A DNA stretch of 6,609 nt from Hyphomicrobiales bacterium. GTDB lineage: Bacteria; Pseudomonadota; Alphaproteobacteria; Rhizobiales; Aestuariivirgaceae. Position numbers and translations under genes: made by a program. Of the stretch, positions 1 through 5,324 are shown piece by piece. The stretch's first letter is position 1. Each line of letters begins with the position of its first letter. The stretch lies in the NCBI GenBank assembly GCA_025356765.1, contig JANXRO010000088.1, positions 1 to 6,609 on the forward strand, given 5' to 3'. The notes below the pieces were generated by a model that saw nothing but the letters and a program-made list of their open reading frames with translations, was not told where the DNA came from and did not search any database.

Positions 1-1491
1 CCAGTGGTAGGGCCTAAAGATGGAACTCCGGTTGACGTTTCTATAGAACCCTATCTGGAAGATGATCCATCCAAAGTACAATTGATCAATTCCGATTTCT
101 TGAATGGCATGACTGTCGAAGCGGCGAAATTGGAAATTGCCAATCGGATTGAAAGGTTCGGCTCTGGCAAGCGTACAGTTAATTTCAGGCTGCGGGATTG
201 GGGCGTGTCGCGCCAACGCTATTGGGGCTGTCCCATCCCGGTCATCCACTGCAAAACCTGTGGCATTGTGCCGGTGCCAAAATCACAATTGCCGGTGACA
301 CTTCCTGAGGATGTTAAATTTGACAAGCCGGGCAACCCTTTATCGCATCATCCAACGTGGAAGCATGTAAACTGTCCGCAATGCAATGCTGCCGCTGAAC
401 GCGAAACTGACACATTTGACACATTCATTGATTCATCTTGGTATTATGCACGCTTTGCTTCACCCCATGACGCTGGGCCCGTTGACCCTGCTGCTGCAAA
501 ATATTGGCTTCCCGTTGATCAATATATCGGTGGCGTTGAGCATGCCATTTTACATTTGTTATATTCGCGCTTTTATTCGCGCGCGATGATGAAAACAGAA
601 CACTTAGGCGTAGCGGAGCCTTTTAAAAGCTTGTTCACGCAAGGTATGGTTATCCACGAAACATTCAAGGCGCCAGATGGTGAATGGGTTTTGCCGACGG
701 ATGCACTCCAAAAAGATGGAGCTTGGGTTCACGCTAGAACTGGCGTTCCATTGACTGTGGGTGGCGTTGAAAAAATGTCAAAGTCAAAGCGCAATGTGGT
801 TGACCCTGATACAATCATTGCAGCCTATGGCGCTGATACGGCCAGATGGTTCATGTTATCAGACACTCCGCCCGAACGTGATATTGAATGGACCGAGGCA
901 GGTGCAGAAGGCTCGTGGAAATTTACGCAAAGAATTTGGCGATTGGTCACTGACATTGCCGAATTGCCCATGGCCTTAGCAACGCTTGATGAAAATGGTT
1001 TGGCTTTGCGCCGCGTTTCGCATCGCGCTGCCCAAGCTGTCACAGATGATTTGAACAACTTGCGCTTCAACCGGGCGATTGCCAGAGTATATGAACTTGC
1101 AAATGCAATCGGGCAAGCTTTTGCTGTTCCGGAGAAATCATCCGGCGTGATTGGGGCATTGAAAGAGGCTGGCGATTTTCTGGTTTTGCTGATTGCGCCC
1201 ATGATGCCGCATTTGGCCGAGGAAAGCTGGTTGGCTTTGGGCCATTCAACCGCCGTGGCAGACACGCCTTGGCCCAAGGCTTCTGAGGCTTTAACAGCAA
1301 CGGCTGATGTGACCATCGCCATTCAGATCAACGGCAAGCGCCGCGATGAAATTACCGTCGCCAAAGGCTTGGGCCAGGCCGAACTTGAGCCTATGGTTTT
1401 GGCACTTGAAAACATCAAGCGTGTGATGGATGGTAAGCCCGCCAAGAAAGTTATCGTTGTGCCAGATCGGATTGTGAACATCGTATGCTAA
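1..1491 (+). CDS. leuS: Leucyl-tRNA synthetase, C-terminal part (5' end beyond window)
   Basis: This cytoplasmic class I enzyme charges tRNA-Leu with leucine. The reading frame is open from base 1 (first codons CCA GTG GTA), so the GTG at 4 is internal and about 496 residues of an enzyme usually near 860 are visible. In order they show the end of the CP1 editing region, the catalytic-core return GVSRQRYWG (202-228), a zinc-knuckle-like pair of CxxC motifs (250-261 and 373-384), the ETDTFDTF...SSWYYAR block (403-453), the KMSKS ATP-binding loop (772-786), the helical anticodon-binding domain with DLNNLRFNRAIA, and the C-terminal domain ending KKVIVVPDRIVNIVC. The missing N-terminus, with HIGH and most of CP1, lies off the window, so this is an edge effect and not a pseudogene. 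The 3' end overlaps lptE by 7 nt. Identification is very secure. Confidence 0.98.
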   Translation, partial: PVVGPKDGTPVDVSIEPYLEDDPSKVQLINSDFLNGMTVEAAKLEIANRIERFGSGKRTVNFRLRDWGVSRQRYWGCPIPVIHCKTCGIVPVPKSQLPVTLPEDVKFDKPGNPLSHHPTWKHVNCPQCNAAAERETDTFDTFIDSSWYYARFASPHDAGPVDPAAAKYWLPVDQYIGGVEHAILHLLYSRFYSRAMMKTEHLGVAEPFKSLFTQGMVIHETFKAPDGEWVLPTDALQKDGAWVHARTGVPLTVGGVEKMSKSKRNVVDPDTIIAAYGADTARWFMLSDTPPERDIEWTEAGAEGSWKFTQRIWRLVTDIAELPMALATLDENGLALRRVSHRAAQAVTDDLNNLRFNRAIARVYELANAIGQAFAVPEKSSGVIGALKEAGDFLVLLIAPMMPHLAEESWLALGHSTAVADTPWPKASEALTATADVTIAIQINGKRRDEITVAKGLGQAELEPMVLALENIKRVMDGKPAKKVIVVPDRIVNIVC

Positions 1492-1988
1492 AAGGAAAAG
1501 TCATAGGATTGTTGTTCGTTGGATTGCTGAGCCTCAGTGCTTGCAGCAGCTATCGACCTCTCTATGGCAAAGGGCCAGATGGCTTGAGTGTCAACCAAGG
1601 ATTGGCGAATATTTCGGTTCCTGAACAGCACACCCGCGCTGGGCAATTGTTGCGCAATGAACTGTTGGATGGAATTGGTTCATCTCCTTCGGCGCGCTTT
1701 AGTTTGAAACTTGACATAATCGAAAAGACACTGGATGTGTCGTCACTTGCCTCATCAAGTGCTGAACGCAAGCGCTATAGTTTATCGGCGCATTATGAGC
1801 TTCTTGATTCTGCTTCCGGTAAAATTGGAACGAGTGGCGAGAGTTTTTCAAACGTGTCTTTCGATACAATCAACCAACCTGTCGCTGATCTCACCGCAGC
1901 TGATAATGCCAGGCTTCGTGCCGCAAAAGAGCTCGGCCAAGATTTGAAGTTGCGTTTGGCGGCCTTTCTTTCAACCCAAAAAGGCTAA
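1485..1988 (+). CDS. lptE: LPS-assembly lipoprotein LptE
   Basis: This is predicted to be the outer-membrane lipoprotein that plugs and chaperones LptD, the pore that inserts lipopolysaccharide into the outer leaflet. The 167-residue product starts with a lipoprotein signal: positive MLKGK, a hydrophobic stretch and lipobox L17-S18-A19-C20, so mature protein would begin at Cys20. Directly after it comes SSYRPLYG, the start typical of alphaproteobacterial LptE. The rest has alternating beta/alpha character and is poorly conserved in general, so the call rests on length, lipobox, the RPLYG motif and placement between leuS and holA. The ATG lies inside the leuS end (ATGCTAA), with no strong Shine-Dalgarno at normal spacing. 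This suggests re-initiation by ribosomes finishing leuS. Confidence 0.9.
   Translation: MLKGKVIGLLFVGLLSLSACSSYRPLYGKGPDGLSVNQGLANISVPEQHTRAGQLLRNELLDGIGSSPSARFSLKLDIIEKTLDVSSLASSSAERKRYSLSAHYELLDSASGKIGTSGESFSNVSFDTINQPVADLTAADNARLRAAKELGQDLKLRLAAFLSTQKG
1978..1984 (+). promoter_or_regulatory. Ribosome binding site supporting the TTG start of holA
   Basis: The bases AAAAAGG lie at the very end of lptE, 7 nt before a TTG codon at 1992. This purine-rich site supports TTG 1992 as the holA start. The next in-frame candidate is GTG at 2028, which would remove 12 residues that fit the family N-terminus. No ATG is available near the 5' end. Confidence 0.6.
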
Positions 1989-1991
1989 ACC

Positions 1992-2993
1992 TTGACGGTT
2001 CTGCGTGAAGAGGAATTTGACGCTTTTGTGAAAAGGCGTTTGAGTTCTGTGAACGGCGTTCTCGTTCATGGCGTAGACGCCGCCGCCGTAGCGGGAATGG
2101 GCCGGCAAGTTGCACGTCAGCTGGGAGCCTCTCCTCAAAGGATAGACGTTGCTGCGGCCAAGGCTTCAATTGGTATGTTTCAAGATTCATTTCTATCGCT
2201 TTCGCTGTTGGGCGACAGGGAAGTTCTTCTCATCGATGGTGCTGATGATTCTTGTTTGAAATTCCTTGAGGCGAGCCTCGCTTTTGAACAGCCGGCTAAC
2301 TTCGTAATTTTATTGGCTGATAGCTTGTCGAAAACGTCAAAGCTGCGAGTGGCTTGCGAGGCATCAAAGCTTTTTGCTGCTCTAACACTTTATGAAGAAG
2401 ACCGCAGCAAGCTTTTGGCTCGCATCGAGAAACATGTCTTGTCATGTGGTTTGCGTTGGGGAGAGGGTGCCGAAGAGGTTTTTTTTGCCAGCGTTGGCAA
2501 TGACCGTATGATCGTGATGCAGGAGGCGGAAAAACTTACCACCTATTGCCACGGCAAAACTGAAATCAGTGAAATCCATGTGAATGAGGTCTGCGGTGAT
2601 ACGGCGGAGTTTGATGCTGATCAATTGATAGACGCCGTATTGGGCGGTGATCTTGAATCCACCGATCGTATTATGACAAGCTTAGGCAATGATACGCGCA
2701 GCTTTTTTGTGATGCTGCAACTTCACATATCAAAGCTTCAAAGTCTGCGCACGGAAATGGAGCGCGGCCAGACTTTGGATATGGTGGTTAAAAATGCCAA
2801 GCCACCGATATTTTTTAAACGCAAAACAGCCATCACCAATCAGCTTCGCAAATTTGAGTTGAATGATCTAATCGACATTCAAGAAACGATCAGTGGGACG
2901 ACGTTTCTGTCTCGAAAAAATGCAAACTTGGCTGACGCGATCAACAACCGTGCGCTTTTATCCTTGGCAAGGCTTGCACGCTCACGAATGTGA
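1992..2993 (+). CDS. holA: DNA polymerase III subunit delta
   Basis: This is the clamp-loader subunit that opens the beta sliding clamp so that it can be loaded on primed DNA. The 333-residue length fits the family. Recognisable features are the N-terminal strand with VLVHGVD (residues 23-29), SLLGDREVLLIDGADD (71-86), then NFVILLADSLSKTSKLR and a phenylalanine- and leucine-rich collar domain with PPIFFKRK (271-278), which matches alphaproteobacterial delta proteins. The normal lack of a Walker A site in delta also holds here. The start is taken as TTG at 1992, 3 nt after the lptE stop and 7 nt after a good Shine-Dalgarno. A TTG start plus tight coupling would suit a protein needed in few copies. 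The coding end overlaps the parB end by 12 nt on the opposite strand. A run of eight T lies at 2479-2486 (V163-F164-F165). Confidence 0.93.
   Translation: MTVLREEEFDAFVKRRLSSVNGVLVHGVDAAAVAGMGRQVARQLGASPQRIDVAAAKASIGMFQDSFLSLSLLGDREVLLIDGADDSCLKFLEASLAFEQPANFVILLADSLSKTSKLRVACEASKLFAALTLYEEDRSKLLARIEKHVLSCGLRWGEGAEEVFFASVGNDRMIVMQEAEKLTTYCHGKTEISEIHVNEVCGDTAEFDADQLIDAVLGGDLESTDRIMTSLGNDTRSFFVMLQLHISKLQSLRTEMERGQTLDMVVKNAKPPIFFKRKTAITNQLRKFELNDLIDIQETISGTTFLSRKNANLADAINNRALLSLARLARSRM
2982..2993. other. Convergent 3' overlap of holA and parB
   Basis: The 12 bp TCACGAATGTGA hold both stop codons. On the plus strand they read Ser-Arg-Met-stop for holA, and on the minus strand Ser-His-Ser-stop for parB. 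The segment has palindromic ends (TCAC/GTGA around GAAT). No GC-rich hairpin followed by a T-run is seen on either strand nearby, so transcripts from the two operons probably overlap or end by another mechanism. Confidence 0.9.
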
Positions 2994-3848
2994 AACGCCA
3001 AACCTTTTGATGATGTCATCAAGCTGATCGAGTGTTTTGTAACTGATCGACACGGTTCCGCCAGCCTTGTCTTTGTGTTTGATGTTCACAGACAAGCCGA
3101 TGGCTTGGCTTAAGGTTTTTTCAAGTGCTTTGGTGTCTGCATCTTTTTCAGGTTTAGCAATTTGGCTTGGCGTTTGGTTTGTATCGCGTGCCAAATCTTC
3201 GGCCTGCCGAACGGTGAGATTCAGTTTGATAATCTTGTCGGCCAGAATTTCTGGTGATTCAGTTGCAATCAGAGAACGGGCATGGCCCGCGGTCAATTCG
3301 CCTTTTTCAATTTGCGTTTGAATGGCATCTGGCAATGTCATCAAACGCATGGTGTTGGCGATATGGCTCCGGCTTTTACCAATCGCGTCTGCCAACTGTT
3401 GTTGCGTGTATGAATAATGTTCAATGAGTTGGCGATAGGCGCGGGCTTCTTCCAATGGATTTAAGTCACTGCGTTGAATGTTTTCAATCAACGCAATTTC
3501 AAGTGTTTCTTTGTCGTCCAACTCACGAATGAGAACAGGAAGATCGTGCAATCCGGCGCGTTGGCTGGCGCGCCAACGGCGTTCACCTGCAACAATTTCA
3601 AACGAGCCATCGCCGCGTGGACGCACGACGAGTGGCTGAAGTAGCCCCTTGTCTTTCAGAGATTTGGCAAGGCTTTCCAAATCTTCTTCGGCAAAATGTT
3701 TGCGGGGATTATTCGGATTGGGATGCAAAAGTTCAACCGGCACATGGCGCAACGATCGAATGTCTTGGACGACGGATTCTTCGGATGTGTCATCCCCGAT
3801 CAGCGCGGCAAGGCCTCGTCCTAGTCTGCGCTTTTGTACCTGTGTCAT
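2982..3848 (-). CDS. parB: Chromosome-partitioning protein ParB (CTP-dependent DNA clamp)
   Basis: ParB binds parS centromere sites, closes into a sliding clamp with CTP, spreads on neighbouring DNA and stimulates the ParA ATPase to segregate replicated origins. The 288-residue protein has the full chromosomal architecture: an N-terminal ParA-activating peptide RRLGRGLAALIGD (residues 7-19), the NTP-binding core with NPRKHF (47-52) and GERRWRA (88-94), the ENIQRSDLNPLEEA motif (122-135), a helix-turn-helix near 148-170 (TQQQLADAIGKSRSHIANTM) followed by GHARSLI, an acidic and lysine-rich linker, and a C-terminal dimerisation domain. The ATG at 3848 follows an AAGG (3859-3862) at a longish 10-nt spacing. 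It lies 41 nt downstream of parA, probably in the same operon. No key residue appears to be missing. Confidence 0.98.
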   Translation of the reverse strand: MTQVQKRRLGRGLAALIGDDTSEESVVQDIRSLRHVPVELLHPNPNNPRKHFAEEDLESLAKSLKDKGLLQPLVVRPRGDGSFEIVAGERRWRASQRAGLHDLPVLIRELDDKETLEIALIENIQRSDLNPLEEARAYRQLIEHYSYTQQQLADAIGKSRSHIANTMRLMTLPDAIQTQIEKGELTAGHARSLIATESPEILADKIIKLNLTVRQAEDLARDTNQTPSQIAKPEKDADTKALEKTLSQAIGLSVNIKHKDKAGGTVSISYKTLDQLDDIIKRFGVSHS

Positions 3849-3889
3849 GGAATAAATACCTTGTTTAGAATGTTTCGGATAGGAATCGA
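3849..3889 (-). other. parA-parB intergenic spacer
   Basis: This 41-bp, AT-rich gap is the longest non-coding stretch in the window. It holds the AAGG ribosome site for parB (3859-3862). I see no convincing -35/-10 pair, terminator hairpin or parS site in it. parB is probably expressed from the same transcript as parA. Confidence 0.6.
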
Positions 3890-4705
3890 TTATGCTGCTC
3901 GCAAGTCGCGTTCGCGGCGAATCACCTCAGATGCCAGTTTAATATAGGCTTGAGAACCCACACAGGCGTGATCGTAAAGTAATACCGGCTTTCCGTAAGA
4001 CGGCGCTTCGGAAATGCGCACATTTCGCGGTATGACTGTTTGGTAAACCTTGTCGCCAAGCACTTCTCGCACATCTTGTGCCACTTGGTCTGAAAGTGAA
4101 TTGCGCTTGTCAAACATGGTGAGAACGACACCTTGGATCATCAGGCGGGGGTTCAGCGTTGTGCGCACACGTTCAACCGTTTTCAAAAGCTGGCTTAAAC
4201 CTTCCAGCGCAAAGAACTCACATTGCAGCGGCACTAATATGGCATCTGCCGCCGTCAATGAATTGATCGTGAGAAGATTCAAAGATGGAGGGCAGTCCAC
4301 CAAAATATAGGTGTAATTGCGCCCGGGCATGGCCATCAGCAATTGAATGGCCTCCTGCAGACGGTGGGTTTTGCGGGCTAGGTTTGCAAGTTCAAGTTCT
4401 GCCCCCAACAGATCAATCGTTGCCGGCGCGCAATGAAGCCGCGGGATGGCTGAATCGATAATCACCTGATCAAGGTCTGCTTCGCCAATCAAGACATGAT
4501 AAGTGGATTTTTGGTTGGCTTTGCGAGCAATGCCAAGCCCTGTGGAGGCATTGCCTTGTGGATCAAGATCAATTACCAAAACGTTCTCCCCCACGGCTGC
4601 TAAGGCAGTTCCAAGGTTGATTGCTGTCGTTGTTTTACCAACGCCGCCTTTTTGATTGGCGACAGCCAGAATGCGCAATGGATTAGTTTGGATCTCGTTT
4701 AACAT
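3890..4705 (-). CDS. parA: Chromosome-partitioning ATPase ParA (Soj family)
   Basis: ParA is a deviant-Walker ATPase that binds the nucleoid non-specifically as an ATP dimer. Contact with ParB-parS complexes releases it, and this moves the origins apart. The 271-residue length and lack of an N-terminal DNA-binding extension mark the chromosomal type and not a plasmid type with a helix-turn-helix. Visible motifs are deviant Walker A KGGVGKTT (residues 19-26, signature lysine K19), the A' motif DLDPQGN (46-52) and Walker B VDCPPS (136-141), then the family block VIPRNVRISEAPSYGKPV. The ATG at 4705 is inside rsmG and gives a 23-nt overlap. It is supported by GAAGGA 8 nt upstream, and no other Met occurs until residue 124. 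parB follows after 41 nt. Confidence 0.98.
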   Translation of the reverse strand: MLNEIQTNPLRILAVANQKGGVGKTTTAINLGTALAAVGENVLVIDLDPQGNASTGLGIARKANQKSTYHVLIGEADLDQVIIDSAIPRLHCAPATIDLLGAELELANLARKTHRLQEAIQLLMAMPGRNYTYILVDCPPSLNLLTINSLTAADAILVPLQCEFFALEGLSQLLKTVERVRTTLNPRLMIQGVVLTMFDKRNSLSDQVAQDVREVLGDKVYQTVIPRNVRISEAPSYGKPVLLYDHACVGSQAYIKLASEVIRRERDLRAA

Positions 4706-5324
4706 GTCTCAATTCCTTCACCTCAAGTATGACTGATTGAGGATCAGTAATGCTGGAATGTTTCTGGGATGTAATTACCCAAGCCTTAGCAGCTTCAGCA
4801 AGTTCTGCATCAACATCTTGCCCCTTGTGGAAAAGCGCGGTGGCACCCGACTCAATGAAAGGCTCAGCATAGCTTAACAGCAAAGGAAGTGGCGCAAAAG
4901 CGCGTGCTGTCACCAATTGCACCTGAGGTAATGATTTTGGTGCCACACGCGACTCCAGACGATCACGGTGAACGAGAGCGTTGATTTTCATTTGCCGCAA
5001 AGCTTCATGGAGAAAAGCGACTTTCTTTGCGTTGGATTCAAACATATGCACGGTGGCTGGTTGAATGGCCGCTAGAACCAGCGCCGGAAAGCCTGCACCA
5101 GAACCCAGATCGGCAATTCCGGCGGTGTTTGCGTGAATCAATGGCAGGAGCTGGGCACTGTCCACGACGTGGCGCGCCCAAACATCATCGACGGTGGATG
5201 GTGAAATCAGGTTCATCCGCGCCTGCCAGGCGAGCAAAACCTCAACCAAAACTTCCAAACGTGTCATGGATTCACGTGAAACACCAAGACGCTCAAGATT
5301 TTCAACCGCAGAATTGGGAATCAT
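4683..5324 (-). CDS. rsmG: 16S rRNA (guanine-527-N7)-methyltransferase RsmG (GidB)
   Basis: RsmG uses S-adenosylmethionine to methylate N7 of G527 in the 530 loop of 16S rRNA. In other bacteria its loss gives low-level streptomycin resistance. The 213-residue product has the expected order: an N-terminal helical region with WQARMNLIS, the RHVVDS motif (residues 51-56), the SAM-binding loop DLGSGAGFP (72-80), an acidic residue after the next strand (E96) placed to hold the ribose, and the TARAFAPL segment with conserved R141. The ATG at 5324 directly abuts the mnmG stop (TAAATG), with a modest AGG 8 nt upstream. The start therefore seems coupled to mnmG translation. The 3' end overlaps parA by 23 nt. 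Residues 14-19 (GVSRES) are encoded by a parS-like site, so this stretch may be constrained as DNA as well as protein. Confidence 0.97.
   Translation of the reverse strand: MIPNSAVENLERLGVSRESMTRLEVLVEVLLAWQARMNLISPSTVDDVWARHVVDSAQLLPLIHANTAGIADLGSGAGFPALVLAAIQPATVHMFESNAKKVAFLHEALRQMKINALVHRDRLESRVAPKSLPQVQLVTARAFAPLPLLLSYAEPFIESGATALFHKGQDVDAELAEAAKAWVITSQKHSSITDPQSVILEVKELRHVKRDPN
4714..4719 (-). promoter_or_regulatory. parA ribosome binding site inside rsmG
   Basis: On the minus strand GAAGGA stands 8 nt before the parA ATG, a strong Shine-Dalgarno match. It lies within the rsmG coding end, so parA can be initiated independently as well as by coupling to rsmG translation. Confidence 0.7.
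4721..4748 (-). repeat. Overlapping inverted repeats just upstream of the parA ribosome binding site
   Basis: Two perfect 6-bp stems share this segment. The first pairs 4732-4737 with 4743-4748 (ACTGAT/ATCAGT, 5-nt loop). The second pairs 4721-4726 with 4737-4742 (CCTCAA/TTGAGG, 10-nt loop). In minus-strand RNA the loop of the first stem is complementary to bases next to the parA Shine-Dalgarno. The stems could therefore be alternatives or form a small pseudoknot. The segment also codes for rsmG, so the repeats may be fortuitous. Confidence 0.35.
5268..5283. promoter_or_regulatory. parS-like ParB binding site inside rsmG
   Basis: The 16 bp GGATTCACGTGAAACA match the near-universal bacterial parS consensus TGTTTCACGTGAAACA at 14 of 16 positions, with the whole CACGTG core and a perfect right half. 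The mismatches are at positions 1 and 3. It lies about 0.6 kb upstream of parA, and parA and parB are both encoded here. In the minus frame it codes for V-S-R-E-S of RsmG. The match is seen directly; binding by this ParB is inferred. Confidence 0.75.

Noticed and set aside
650..658. DnaA-box-like TTATCCACG in leuS (8/9), and a looser one near 4554-4562 in parA
   Set aside because: These are isolated single matches inside coding sequence, and the second is forced by the Asp-Pro-Gln codons of ParA. There is no cluster or AT-rich unwinding region, so no origin can be called here.
825..1322. A 165-codon open frame on the minus strand opposite leuS
   Set aside because: It lies wholly inside the secure leuS frame, has no recognisable domain and no ribosome site. 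It is a shadow of leuS codon use.
2962..2972. CCTTGGCAAGG palindrome at the holA end, considered as a terminator for parB
   Set aside because: The loop is too short and no T-tract follows on the minus strand. It is more likely a coding coincidence.
3007..3022. Perfect inverted repeat TTGATGATGTCATCAA near the parB end, considered as a terminator
   Set aside because: The stem is AT-rich with almost no loop and has no T-run after it on either strand. It codes for conserved-looking ParB residues (LDDIIK).
3939..3953. TTAA-N7-TTGA, a near match to the CtrA binding motif, in the parA 3' end
   Set aside because: It is an imperfect match far from any promoter and inside coding sequence, at a frequency expected by chance.
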